This document shows, one piece after another, positions 13,401 to 25,454 of a stretch of 64,000 nt of DNA. Where the stretch lies: contig CM060190.1 in assembly GCA_030549335.1 (NCBI GenBank), positions 70,260,118-70,324,117 of the forward strand. The letters are read 5' to 3'. Source of the stretch: Pontederia crassipes. Lineage: Eukaryota; Streptophyta; Magnoliopsida; Commelinales; Pontederiaceae. Under the pieces are notes generated by a model. It was not told the DNA's origin. It did not search any database and saw nothing but the letters and a program-made list of their open reading frames with translations. The translations under genes were made by a program, and so were the position numbers. Every line of letters begins with the position of its first letter. Within the stretch, counting starts at the first letter, position 1.

Positions 13401-14885
13401 ATATAATCATTAGCACAATGCGAATTAAAACTGTTGACACTGCTTTTTAGACACCGAGAATAAGCAACAAAAAAAAATCTATGATAAGTATGGCATATAA
13501 GTATTATTACAAGTGTTTAAAATCGCACCGGACCGACTGTTTTGACCGATTAAAAAAAATCAAATTGAATGGGGTGATTGAAACCGAGTCGAACCGAAAA
13601 TTCGGTTCAATTCATTAAAAAAAATAAAAAATCTGAACTAATACTAGAAAACAAATAGAAAAGGGAAGTGTATTATAGTATGAATGGTGGGAGAATAGAA
13701 AGAAGGAGAAAAATAAGGGATTATATTTTATACGGGAAGAAAAATAAGGGATTAGATTTTATAAGATGAATGTAAAAAAGGATATTAATATTAAGGAAAG
13801 TAAATTTGAATTTGAAAATAAAAGGTAGGAAATTAATAGTAAAGTCAAATTTAAATAAAAGAGAAGATTATCATGAACTTAAATAAGATGATAATTTAAA
13901 TAAGTACAAATAATTTATATTAAAATTCAAGACATAAGTAATATAATAAATTTTCTAGTACGATCTTAAAAAAATAATATGAAGAAAGTTTCGAAATTAT
14001 AAAATAAAATGTAGAAAGATAGTAATAAAGATGCATTTAAATAAAAAATAAACTTATTCATGAAATAGTTAAATATGAAATTAATAAAATTTAATTAGAA
14101 CTAATATATTTTAAAATATTAAAAAATAATTTATTAATATATGATTAATTTAAAATGATGATTATTTTAACATATTATTTCATTATTTATTACCTTTTAT
14201 ACTTTAATTTATAATATATTTTCTTGAAGTAGTAAAAGTAATATTATTTTAATAAAATATTGAATTGATTGAATCGAATAAATCATGACCTATCGGTTCG
14301 ATTTTAAAAACATTGATTATTACATCCTACAAAAGTGACAAAATATGTAAATATTTTCCTGGTATACGTATAAATGATGCATCACGGATTTATTTAGAAA
14401 ATATTTTTTCAATTGGAAAAAAAAGAATAATATCAATAGTGTATGCGCAGAACTAAGTGGAAACTTTGAACTTCATTATAAAAGATCAATTTCAAATTCT
14501 TAAGAATCCATAATTATCCTTTATTTTAGCATCAAAATCAGTCATAAAGGATGATTAGATATTTAAATCTCCCCCAAATATTCTAAAAAATCAGGCAAAT
14601 AATTAGACCAAGAAATGGGAAATGCTCCAGATTTCTTTCCAATGCTATTTAACCACAAAAACAAAGCTTATCTGTTTAATGTTTCATAACCATAAATTGC
14701 CAATGAATTATATTCTCTCTCTCCATGAAAACGACCTAAACACCGTCTATAAAAAAAAAACAAAACAGCAAATCAGTTTCTCTCTCCAATCTCCATCAAT
14801 TTCCCACCAATTTCTCAATCCCTCTCCTCTCTCTTTTTATTCGTTCCGATTAAAAAAAAATATTGCTCCTTTGTAGATTGACATC
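10477..14885. repeat. Large direct duplication, copy 2
   Basis: Second copy of 3817-8292, including the X block at about 11766, the block at 12065-12980 and the transposon-like element at 13513-14312. Its right end, up to GTAGATTGACAT at 14885, joins directly to the leader of the DUF538 gene. This makes it the likely ancestral copy for the promoter-proximal part. Its CT-rich stretch at 14760-14840 is probably core promoter or leader. Confidence 0.75.
13513..14312. mobile_element. Second copy of the transposon-like element at 6863-7717
   Basis: Same termini (GTTTAAAATCGCACCGGACC at the left, AATCGAACCGATAGG read in reverse at the right) and same AT-rich interior, slightly shorter. It was duplicated with the surrounding block rather than independently inserted, because the flanks also match. 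Confidence 0.4.
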
Positions 14886-15009
14886 CCAAAAGAAAAAGAC
14901 AAACGAAAGAAATAAACAAAAGAAGCCGGAGATCAACTCCAACAAGTCACGCATATCAAGCAACATCTGAATGCAGCAGACCAAGGTCGAGCGGAAAGGC
15001 GAACCAACA

Positions 15010-15504
15010 ATGCGCCGTGTCCTGCCCTTGTTCTCTCTCTATTCTTTTCTCCTCCTCCTCGTCGGAGCGGCGACTGGGGACTCCATGAGCGCCTACGACG
15101 TCCTGCGCTCCTACGGGCTTCCCGCCGGGCTTCTGCCCAAGGGCGTCAGGTACTTCTCGCTCGACGACGGAGGCCGCTTCGAGGCCCGCCTCAACGCCCC
15201 CTGCACCGCGAAGTTCGAGAGCGGTGTCCGGTACAACGCCACCGTCTCCGGCACCATCTCGCCCGGAGAGATCGCGGGCCTCTCGGGCGTCTCGGCGCAG
15301 GACCTCTTCCTCTGGTTCCCCGTCCTAGCCATCCGCCTGGACGTCCACGCCGCCGGCATCATCCACTTCGACGTTGGCGTCGTCGACAAGCGGTACCCGC
15401 TCTCCCTCTTCGAGGTGCCCCCGGACTGCGCTCCGGACTCCTCACCCCCGCTCGACGTCCGGTCGCGCGCTGCTCTTCTTGCCTTCCAGGTAAAATTATC
15501 ATGA
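15010..15504 (+). CDS. Secreted DUF538 family protein
   Basis: The open frame gives 164 residues from the second ATG. An in-frame ATG at 14971 would add 13 residues, but the 15010 start puts a typical signal peptide (RRVLPLFSLYSFLLLLVGAA) at the very N-terminus. The rest is a DUF538 domain: YDVLRSYGLPAGLLPKGV, then SLDDGGRFEARL, a conserved single Cys, LFLWFPVLAIRLD, and an FDVGVVDKRYPLSLFEVPPDC ending. DUF538 proteins are small plant proteins of uncertain biochemical role, thought to lie in the secretory pathway or cell wall. Codons end strongly in G or C, unlike the flanking DNA. The tail ...LLAFQ is followed by CAG|GTAAAA, a good splice donor, so the last three residues (VKLS region) may be intronic and a short second exon may exist; I could not identify it. 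Confidence 0.8.
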   Translation: MRRVLPLFSLYSFLLLLVGAATGDSMSAYDVLRSYGLPAGLLPKGVRYFSLDDGGRFEARLNAPCTAKFESGVRYNATVSGTISPGEIAGLSGVSAQDLFLWFPVLAIRLDVHAAGIIHFDVGVVDKRYPLSLFEVPPDCAPDSSPPLDVRSRAALLAFQVKLS

Positions 15505-18084
15505 AGCTTGAATTGAACTTACTTGATCAGGTAGGATAGCGATAATAAACTTTTCCGGTCTCGATTGCTTCAGAGTCGATTGAAGCCTCGGCTCGAAGAC
15601 GATCGAGGGAATGAAGCTGGGAGAGTAGTCATTTGAGTTGGATGCGCTCTTAGTTTCCATGGATGGACGGCGATGCGGGCATTACGGCTTTGCTTTACTT
15701 GGTTCCTCTGCGCCTTGCAGTTTAACGCAGACGTTATGAGTCCAGATGAAGCAACAATAGATGATGTTGATTATGGGGATGTTAAGGATTCATAAAAAGA
15801 GGCCCTTTGATCGTGTCGGTGTTTGCTCCACCGAAAGAGGTCCTTCGGAGGCTTTCTGCCCCTACCTGTATTCATGGTGATTGCTGGTGATGGATGACAA
15901 GCAAGTGGGATGGAAGTTGGAGACTTTGTCGTTCCTCTCTATTGTGTTTGCGTTACGGCTGCACTGTGAATTGAGTAATTCGTCCAAAAGGTTGCTAATG
16001 CAGGAATCCTTTGCTTCTGTATCAGTAATCTTTCGGCAAGTTTTGGATGCAAGGCATGCAGCATGTATCTGATGTAACTTCACTGGCGAAGAATGAATAT
16101 ATTTTGCGTTTCTGAATTCCCTTTCTACTGTTTTCTTTAATGCTGGTTGATTGGCCGCAGAAATCTTTGTCGAAAGAATAATGCTCTCCAAGGGTTTATG
16201 AATCATTTTGTTGGCTGTGATCTCGAGCAAATTTTGTCTGACGAATTCATGTAATATTCAACTTTGCTCCGTGCTAAACTGGACTGCCCTGAAGATGTGA
16301 TGACTTCTCGTTTTACTTCAACTTGATCTGAGATTTGTGGCGATTCGAGTGCAAAATTGTACAGACATTGGGACACAATTTTCAGTGAAATAATGGAGTT
16401 TCTGATAGCAACCAGGAGTGCTTTATTTTTTTTTCTTTGCGACAATGTAAAAGTCATACTGGTTCCTGCAAAATGAATTTACTGGAGGGTTTACATCATG
16501 AAGTTTTCCCGAGGATGGTATGTGCCAGAGAATCCTAAGTATGATCTAACGTGGGATCCAAACTTGGTGCAGGATAGATATGTCCATGACCTTCTCAGAA
16601 ATTGAGCCTTTTCACTGGATGTTTCTTGGCTTGGTCATTGAGAGTAAGTCGCTTATTAAGATTAAAGGCATCGAGTTCTGTGATTAATTTTGTCTGCAAT
16701 ATTGCTGTGATATATACTTTTGAATCAGAAATCACTGCGAACACCCGTTGATGCATCCAAGGAACAAATTGAATGGTACCTCTCAGTCGCAGAGCAAGGA
16801 ACCAAAGATGCTTCCTGTTTCAGAGCTCTGTGCCTGATTGCGTTTCTTATTGCTTCTTTGTTTCTTTCTCAATCTCTGCAGTTGGCTAGGGTTTTTTCAA
16901 ACTCATGGGGGTGGAACATTGGAGGACAAAGCCATTTTCTGTAACAGTACCACTTCATGTCATGAAAATGGTTTCATCTTAAAGTTGATTTAATCTTATT
17001 AAAAGAGAGAAAATAGTTGATTGACAGTTGCTTCAAGTGCAAAGGATGGTGCAGGTGAGCGTGAGTTCTCTAGAATCATGCACCTCGATTCCACATCGTC
17101 TACAATTGATGTAATGAATAGTGATGGAAAAAATGGAGTATTTTTCTCATTTATGTATTTTTCACTGATTTTAAGGCATGGTTTGACACAATAAAATATT
17201 TAATAACTAATAACATTTTGTTAGAATTAAAACATTATATTTGATAAATAATTTCTTAAAATAACGTTTAGAGATTTAATTATAAAACTCTATAAACTAC
17301 TTCTAGCTGGCTTCTAAGGTATAAAAATAGCAATTTCATATTTTATTCTTATCATATTCTCATTTTTTTAAATAAAAAATATTTAATTATTAAACATCAT
17401 ATATTATTTTTATTTTAATTTATCACATATTTAACTCTACTTACTAAAATAATATTGTTAAAAACAATAATATATTATAAATTAATTATCATATATAAAA
17501 ATGATCGTAAGTTATATTTTATGTCTAATTTTATTATTATATACAATACACAATAGTTATATTTATCAAATAAGTTTTATTAAGTTTATAAATAAATTAC
17601 TATCCGTTATTAATTAATAACTAAATCATTATTTTCTAATTAAATTACTATTTTTTAGTCGAATTATTATTTTCTAATTAAATCGTTAACATTTTCAGGA
17701 CTTAAATGCAATAATCAATCAGCAACAGTCATGAATTTAAACATTGAACCAGGGTGAAAAAATAGTGGCCGTAATTTAAACTTCATAATAAATAATAAGA
17801 GAAGGACAGTTTTAAAACGTAAGATGAAAATGGAGAAAAGGGAAAATATTCCTGTGGTCATGAAAGAAGGGTCCCCATACTTCTCAACATACAATGACTA
17901 AAATAGCCCTCATTTCATCGTGCTTCTTATCCACTCAACGAGGATTCTTCCGTCAATTCGCCCACCGCCTCCTCTCCGCTCCATGTCCACCGCTCGTTAA
18001 TTTTTACAAATCCAAGCAGCCAAAAAAAAAACTAGCGAACGCTGCGCAGCCAGAAGTTTTTGCTCACTTCCTTCCTCGCTCGCG
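15505..18084. other. Intergenic region with a possible 3' part of the DUF538 transcript
   Basis: About 15.5-17.1 kb is moderately GC-balanced and may hold transcribed 3' sequence, but no conserved exon was recognised. A short frame at 16498-16605 (35 codons) looks protein-like but cannot be assigned. About 17.15-17.7 kb is very AT-rich with repeated ATTATTTTCTAATTAAAT-type words. From 17.8 kb the thioredoxin promoter begins. Confidence 0.4.
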
Positions 18085-19484
18085 ATGGCCCTTCGGATCT
18101 CGTTCTCGTCTGCGCCGGCCATTCGTTCGCCGTCGCCTGCGGCGTCTTCTTCCTCTTGCTCTCCGCGTTCCCTCGTCCCCGGCCGATCCTTGCACTGTTT
18201 GCCCGGCCGGAGGGCGCCCTTCCTAAAAGAGAGCGCCAGGGATGTCGGGCGAGGCAGCGGCGCCGTGGCGGTCAGGTCGAGCTTGGAGACCACCGTGCCG
18301 GCGGTCGGACGCGTGACGGAGGTGGACAAGGACACCTTCTGGCCCCTCGTGGAGGCCGCCGGCGAGAAGGTCGTAGTTCTCGACATGTATACCCAATGGT
18401 ACGAAGATCCTTAGATTTTATAGACATTTCAGGATTGTATATATATATGAACTTGGTAGATTCGCTACATACACAGGTGTTTGTACTGCACTCTTCTCAG
18501 TCTCGTAGAGACGTAGTGCCAAGACTTGAACCTGTATATATGTGACAAGCTGCGACGGGAATTTTGGCTGCACTTTTCGGGGGACAAATTTGCTGTTGAT
18601 CGGCAGTATTTGGACTTAATTGACTCGGGACTATAAAATTATAGGTTGATGGGTAGTGTGGAATAATATCTTGAAGACTTGGAACGATGCTGGGAAATTT
18701 GCATGGAGAAATCCTTAGCTTGCTCTCACTACATTGAAAAGAGTTGGATGAGTTTTTGTTTTTGTATGTGGAAATCCATCTACGGGCATGTCCAGGTGCT
18801 AAAAAGTTGAGATCATAAGGATGGTTATTTCTAGTGTTCATGATTGGGAATCGGAATGTTTCCATGACTTGTGAATGTTAATGAGAGGTTGTGGATGTTA
18901 GTATTGCCATTGAAGTAGTATACATACATATGTGCATGTATCTTCTTCTGACTACATACTGAGCTGAAAATTTGTAAAAAGACCATAATGACATTTGAAA
19001 ATATGGTTTTATACTGATACTATCGAGATTTCTTTTATTGCCTTTCAGGATTTCTCTTCTTGTTTTCTTCTGTACTCAGAGTTATCTACAACAGTTTTGG
19101 GAAACATTGACACCTTAATCTTTATATTTCACTTGATAGCACCTCACGAAGTTGTGTGGCATTTGCAGGTGCGGCCCTTGCAAGGTGATAGCTCCTAAAT
19201 TTCAAGAATTGTCTGAGAAGTATGATGATGTTGTATTTATGAAGCTTGACTGCAATCAGGATAACAAGGTTTGATCATTTTTCCTGTCATGTCAGTGTTT
19301 GGCCTTCTGAGTTGCTCTTTTACTGACCCCTCAATAAATAATTCTGTAGCCACTGGCCAAAGAATTGGGTATAAGAGTTGTCCCTACCTTCAAAATACTC
19401 AAGGATGGCAAGATTGTAAAGGAAATAACCGGAGCAAAATTTGATGATCTAGTTTTGGCCATTGAGACAGCGAGAACTAGCTAA
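18085..19484 (+). CDS. TRXF: Thioredoxin f-type, chloroplastic
   Basis: Three exons, 18085-18398, 19169-19268 and 19350-19484, all with GT-AG borders, encode 182 residues. The first ~70 residues are Ser/Ala/Pro/Arg-rich and lack acidic residues at the start, as in a stromal transit peptide. The thioredoxin fold follows, with the active site WCGPC at about residues 105-109. Its Trp codon is split by intron 1. The extra cysteine of the f-type (LDCNQDNK, about residue 133) and the cis-proline stretch VVPTFKILKDGK are present. Trx f accepts electrons from ferredoxin-thioredoxin reductase and reduces Calvin-cycle enzymes such as fructose bisphosphatase, as well as other stromal targets. Exon 1 is GC-rich while exons 2 and 3 are AT-rich, a 5'-to-3' gradient common in monocots. 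It ends 1.6 kb from the convergent BCCP gene. Confidence 0.93.
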
Positions 19485-21053
19485 CTTCCACTTTGTCAAG
19501 TATTGCAGGGGGAAGTTTCAATTTTTACAATGTATACTCTGTAACTTAGCTTGAAATATTTCGTGTGTTCAGTAGTTGTATTGTTTTGGATGTTGTAAGC
19601 CCAAACGTTATCTCGTAAGATACGATGTCGTTATTTGCAGTCAATCTCACACGTGTATCCCTTGCAATTACGGGGTTGTTGAGTCGTCTAGGTTTCATCT
19701 TGATTATGGATGTAGACAAGGAAATATGCAATATTCAGTGTGGTTTCCAGACTGTAGCCAGAGAGCAACCAACTGCAAACTCTGGTTGAATTAACAGTCA
19801 CCGGAGCCTGCTTTTGCTCTTTAAATGCGATCTTGTGAAGTTCCAACCTGAAAACGCCCCTTTTACATTCTTCTGAAAATTTAAGCAGTATTTTTGCTTT
19901 TGGTTGGGTTTTGAGGTCTACACGGTTAATCTATTTGATGAATAATGAAATGCATTCTGCAATTGATGTTTGAGCTCCTTGCATGAACTTCACCCTCCTA
20001 CCTCTCTGTTGGCCTTTTTTTTTTTTACGTAGGCCCTCTTTTGCAAATTATAAATTTCTAAATTGTCCGAGTTTAGACTAGAAATTTCTAAATCTCGTAG
20101 GTGCTCGAATCTGGCATGTCGTAATGTTTAGATAACCTTAAACGATCCACACTTTCAAGATTCCTTTTCACTAGTGTTTTGGTTAACAGTTCATGAAATT
20201 CTGTTGATAATGTCTTGAATTTGAATCCAATTGTAATTTTATATGATCATCTTTCTTAGTCGGGCTCTTCAACAAAATTTTCTTACGAGATTCTCACTAC
20301 ACAGTCAGCCAGCCTGTGGAGGATCAAGGAGGCGTCGACGCGTGAGAGGAGAAAGAAAATTTTTTAGTTATTATTTTATTTTTTAATGTTGTCATGTCGG
20401 ACGCTTATGCGGAGGAGAGAAAAAAAATAACAGCGTGAACATGTGAAAAGTGTATCGAGTGAAAGAAATTAAAAAATGAAAATCAATTTTATTACAACGT
20501 TGGAAAAGTGGTCAAAGTTAGAAAAGTATTTGGCATAATTTACTCTTTGAAGATAGGGATCATATGCTCCAATTCTCCTCGTCAAAAACCCAACTCCTCC
20601 TCACACGCCCAGAATAGTTTGTAGGCTATCAACAGGTCGTCTGCAAGTTCGTCCTTGAGACCCAATGTCCAAATTTGCCTACGAACTGAAGAACTCAAAT
20701 CTATCATCAATATGCTGCTGATTCTGAAGCCGCTTTTCCGCTCTATTTGGCGCATAAAGTCCAACCAGAAGTCAGTAAAATTCTCGAGACCAATGTTCTC
20801 AGGGCCTTCTCAAATGTCACATTTCAGACGAATAATATTCTGGAAAAAAGTCTGTTTAAGAAGATGATTCTCATGAATCAAGTACTCTAGAAACAAAATC
20901 CAGCTCTTAACAAAATTATTGAAAAATAATCTGCACAAAAATAGATGTGAAATAGAACTTGTATCTTACGGTCTACCAATGCTACACTACTTTCTTCAAC
21001 CTCGCACACACCAGGAAAAAAAATGTTCTGGCATATTCAACATGCAAGTTGCT
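19485..21053. other. Intergenic region between convergent TRXF and BCCP
   Basis: Contains the 3' untranslated sequences of both genes. A stretch at about 20580-20900 keeps partly open minus-strand frames with a protein-like composition (for example VRRQIWTLGLKDELADDLL), but stops interrupt all frames and I recognise no family. It may be a decayed gene fragment. Nothing else is evident. Confidence 0.4.
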
Positions 21054-24052
21054 TCAGGGTTCAATTATGAAGATTGGCTGTAAAGGTTGTGAACAATGGA
21101 AAAGAATGAGTGAATACCACAGGTAAACTTACGACAAAAAAGTGCAGGTACAATATAACTACTTAATAGCAGGCTGTCAATAACAAACTAACCTGTTCTA
21201 TACCAACAGGTTTGCCATCTTCCACAAGTATATCAACGATAGTTCCAGCTTGATCAGCCTGCATTTAGGCTAAATGAGGACCATATGCAAATAAATGATG
21301 AACAAAATGCAATCTGGGAACATGATATAGAACACATTCAGCCAGCAAATGAAGTTAAAGAGAATAAATTATCATATCATAAGGTCATAGCATTAGAACT
21401 TATGAAGTGCATCTATCTTATACTTCAAGTGGACATACAAAAGTTATTACCGTACCAAGAGTATAAGAAGACAGTGAAGGATTAAATGGCTAAAAGAAGA
21501 GGAACAGAAATTAAAACAATCTGATTTTTCCTAATTTTTGTTAATTTTTGTTATGTTGGTAAATATTGGAGTACTAAAATAGATATTAAAAAACACAGAT
21601 AGTAGATGACATATATCTGCATATTCTTCTAAGCAGCATCACATCATTTCTTAATTTCTTCTGCTGTATCCAACTGTCCATGCAACACATATTTGGAGCA
21701 ATCAAACATTTTATATCTGTGAAATTTATATGACAAAATGCAAGCATTTATAAAATCAATTTTGTTGTGATAATAAATAGGGGGAAGATAGAATTAGTGA
21801 GGGCATGGCAAAAAAATTCTTAATAACATGCTATAAAGACATAATCAGCAAGAGTCACAATAACATACAAAGTGGACGAGTACTCTTCTTCAGTTTTAAT
21901 TTGTGATATTTATAGATGAAATTTATGATAATTGCAATCTAGCTTCATTTTCTGGAGAGAAATGACACAATGTGTTCTCTCTGTCATTTCTCCCTGACAA
22001 AACAAAGACATTTTGTTAACTATCTCATTTGAGAAAAATATTTCCATATCTTTTGTACTGTGTAACATAGATCAGAAAGTCTATGAAAATGAATAATCAT
22101 AGAAAATGATGATACTGGCACGAAAAAAATGAAGTATGTGCACTAGAGTGATTTTTATTGTGTGTTTCACCTAGTGCGCATTACAAAAGATATTGGAAAC
22201 AAGAACAACTGGACCAAGGAGTTGAAGCCATGACATTTTCTGATTCACAGTGATAACACTGAGTTTCAATCTAAATCCATATGCTAGAGAGATTCCAATC
22301 TTTAGTATCTGATCCAATTAATGAGCTTAGTGTGATAGCAATCAAAGTTTGACCCGTTTTCTATTAAATACCAAAGAAATGAGCATAGCTCAAATTGTTA
22401 GCAACAATCGTGCCAAGGATCTTCAACCAATGGATCAGTCTGTATAAAATTGAATTAGTTAACAAGATCACATTAAGAAGAGGACATTGACTTACTTCTA
22501 TCTCATTCATCAGCTTCATAGCTTCAATAATGCACAATACTTGTCCCTTATTAACTTTGTCACCAACCTACAGAAGAAGTAACATGATTCAACATAGGAA
22601 AGTACTTCTGAAAATGAAATTGGACATCTGCTTAATTCTCTGAACAGAAATGAAAGATTAGGATATCCAATGACCTTCACAAATTGAGGTAATCCTGGTC
22701 CAGGACTTCTATAAAATGTGCCTGCCATAGGACTCTTGAGAGGAGGATGTGATGACTTGGTAGACTTGGGTGCAGAAGACTGAGGCAAAACAGCAGCAGG
22801 TGAGGAGAGTGCAGCAGCGGCAGGTGGTGGAGGAGCTGGTGTTGATGTTGGAACTGGTGAAGCCATGGTCACATGTGATGGAGATGCCTGCATCATAACA
22901 ACAGGAGCTGGCGATGGGGGTTGGGATAAAGCCTCCTTCTTACGAATGATCAACTCACAGTCAAGTTGCTTCAATTGCAATTCAACAATATCTCTAGAAT
23001 CTTTTTTTTGAGAAGAATATCTCTAGAATCTATGAGCCTGCACAGCCAGAAACATGCATAAAAACATTAAATTGACTTGTTCAGGAAGAGATTTAAAAGA
23101 AAACTTCAATAGGGAGAGTCTCTCACTCACTTGACAAGGCTGGTAACTTGAGACATAAATTCTGATATGGCCTCCTCAGATAATGGTGCAGATGGTGGCC
23201 CTATCTTTCCTGATTCATCCTTTTTGTTGGGCAGTTCCGCCATAATTTCAGGAAATGCCACATGGTTAGAGGATCCTACCACAACCTTGAATAAAAAATG
23301 AACAGAATCAGCAGTAAAGCAATAGAAATTATGACAGGAAACTGAACATGGTAAAACTTTTGTGCTAAAGTCGCAATTACATCTTTCAGTTGTGCCTTTG
23401 CAGTGATAATCCGGTGCGGGGAGATGCAGAATCCCTGCAATATGGAGGCTTCATCTTCAATGCTTGTGTTAAGGCTTGGAACACACATTTCTTCAATCAG
23501 ATCTTTAACGATGGGTTAAAAACAATTGAAAAGTATTCGATCATAAATTAATTTTAAATCAATCGGTCTTTTATCGTTTTATCTAAATCTTACGGGCCAA
23601 GAAAAATGAATTGTACTTTGGCACTAAATTAAATGAAAAAAAGGGTCTATCCATGTCTTAAATACCAAAATTGATCGGTCAGCTAAGAAACATTAGAACT
23701 CCATCAACCACAAGTCCAAAGAGCACGCATAAATGTAAAAGAAAAAGAAACAGATTGGTTGAGCAGCAATCCATTAATACGGACTGATAGAACAAATTGA
23801 CGAGAAAAAAAATCGATCTTGTCCGAAGAATATGCCGAAATGATAGATCTAAAACACGACAAACCGCGAAAAATAAACTTGGCCAACACGAGAAACCTTG
23901 AGGAGCAGTGACTTCTTGGGTTCCCACGGGAGTGGGAAAGCGACCACCTTCGCGGGGTGGTGCCGGATGGAAATGGCGCTGGTGCCAGCAGCGAGGGGTC
24001 GGACATTTGGAGCAGAGGCCGATGCGGCCGGCAGGGAGGACGAGGAAGCCAT
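21054..24052 (-). CDS. BCCP: Biotin carboxyl carrier protein of plastid acetyl-CoA carboxylase (one exon disturbed by a 29-bp duplication)
   Basis: Seven exons on the minus strand: 23897-24052 (start, transit peptide MASSSSLPAASASAPNVRPL), 23381-23434, 23131-23285, 22675-23037, 22496-22567, 21193-21258 and 21054-21077. The C-terminal biotinyl domain is complete: KSPMAGTFYRSPGPG, then VGDKVNKGQVLCIIEAMKLM with the biotin-accepting Lys, then ADQAGTIVDILVEDGKPV, ending PIFIIEP. An Ala/Pro linker precedes it, as in plastid BCCPs. BCCP carries CO2 between biotin carboxylase and carboxyltransferase in fatty acid synthesis in the stroma. Exon 4 holds a 29-bp direct duplication near its 5' end (22987-23031). 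With the usual acceptor at 23038-23039 the frame shifts to an early stop. An acceptor in the second copy (exon from 22993) restores frame and gives about 281 residues, a normal length. The gene may therefore be functional through a shifted splice site, or a recent pseudogene. Confidence 0.88.
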
Positions 24053-25151
24053 GAGTCAGAAGCTCCGAGTGTTCAGGGACGAGTGTGGAGTCAGAGTGTG
24101 AGAGTTTTGACAGAGGTGTGGATAAAAAAAAGGCATTTTGTTAGAAAACTAAGATTTTTTTACTGTACTATTAATTAATGTATTTTTATTTTGTAATATA
24201 TCTTTGGATTTTTTTGTTTATTTTGTTCTCCATCAATTTCATTATATAATCTTTATTTGAATTGTGCATAAATATGTGAGTGATTGCATGAAATAAACTA
24301 TAGATATTTTAATTAATTTCATTTTCTCCTCTAAACTATAAGATATTTGATACTTCACCTTTTAAACTGTATTGCACCCACTTCAACTTCCACTTAACTT
24401 CAAACTCCTAAACCATGTTTGGTTGAAGGTTAACTATTTATGTTTTATGAATAATAATTCACTTAATTTAATTACTCTTTGAAATTATAAAATAACAATA
24501 TTGTAACATGAATAAGTGATGATCGAGAGAGAAAATAAAGAGATTAACTATTCTTCATGTTGAAAAGAATTATTAACCCTTATTTTCATAAAGTTCCCAG
24601 ATATTTTTTAAATTTAAAAAATTGTCTGAATAGTTAATTCACTTGACTTTATTCACCATTTATTTTTCTAACAAACAGGGAAAGTCTATTTCTTTTTAAT
24701 TATATACTTAATGTATTTATTCTCATTTTGTTTATTTATTTAATATTTAAAAATATTAAATGAAACCACTGCTCAAAGCTCATCTTCTTCAGGATCCTAT
24801 TTGTTTATTCTTTTTTTATTTTGAATATTAATATATTAAATTGAATAAGACTAGAAAGGTAAATATGTAATTAAAAACATAGAGATGTTAAGGATTGGGT
24901 TTGGAAAAAAAGAGGGGGGGGGGGGGGGGGGGGGATGATATTAAAGGTTAAGAAGTAAAATAAAATATAAATTAGTTTAAGGGGGAGGAATATGAAATTA
25001 TTTGTTTTTTAAAGCATATGATCATTTAGAATTTAACTTTCAAATTAAATTTTAATTCCAAAATAGACCTTTCCTGATTAGACGGTAAAAATTGCTGTCG
25101 CTACTACCACGGCGTTTAAGCTCTCTGCGTCTTCTGTTCTACCGCACAAAA
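24053..25151. other. Intergenic region between divergent BCCP and the small membrane protein gene
   Basis: A likely bidirectional promoter interval. The first 100 bp next to the BCCP start is GC-balanced; the rest is AT-rich. A run of 21 G residues occupies 24914-24934. No gene is recognised. Confidence 0.5.
24914..24934. repeat. Homopolymer of 21 G
   Basis: An uninterrupted G run (preceded by AGA) in the promoter interval of the 25152 gene. It could form a G-quadruplex; its exact length is also a place where sequencing errors are common. Confidence 0.9.
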
Positions 25152-25454
25152 ATGGCGACGAGATGGAACGAGAAGAGCCCTGCACTCAAGATCCTCTGGG
25201 TTTGGACGCTCGGCACTGCTGCAAGTATAATATATCTCTCTCCTTCTTCGTCTTCGTCTGGTCTCGTCGTTTGTTCATCCATAAGCTGACCGAACTGTAC
25301 TCTGTGCTCCTCCTGTTGCTTAGTTCTCATTACCAACGTTGTGTCGACGAGGATGAGAGACATGGAGAAGCTAATGAGAGAAGAAGACGAGGCCATCCGC
25401 TCCCAGTCCCAATCCGCTGCCCATCCTGTGGATACCGTCCTTAAAGACGAGTGA
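25152..25454 (+). CDS. Small single-pass membrane protein, 67 residues, function unknown
   Basis: Two exons, 25152-25224 and 25324-25454, joined in frame by a 99-bp GT-AG intron. The product starts MATRWNEKSPALKILWVWTL and has one hydrophobic segment (about residues 12-30, continuing GTAAILITNVV across the splice), then a charged region with many Glu, Arg and Met (MRDMEKLMREEDEAIR), and ends VLKDE. The intron is short and both splice sites are canonical, and the charged tail looks like a helix. I do not recognise the family; short tail-facing proteins of this kind are common in mitochondria and the ER. It is divergent from BCCP, sharing the promoter interval. Confidence 0.6.

Noticed and set aside
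16498-16605. 35-codon frame MKFSRGWYVPENPKYDLTWD...
   Set aside because: Composition looks protein-like, but there is no family match I can name, no supporting exon nearby and a short length; kept only as a remark.
20582-20764. Minus-strand frame with VRRQIWTLGLKDELADD
   Set aside because: Neighbouring frames are interrupted by stops, no splice structure and no family recognised; may be a relic.
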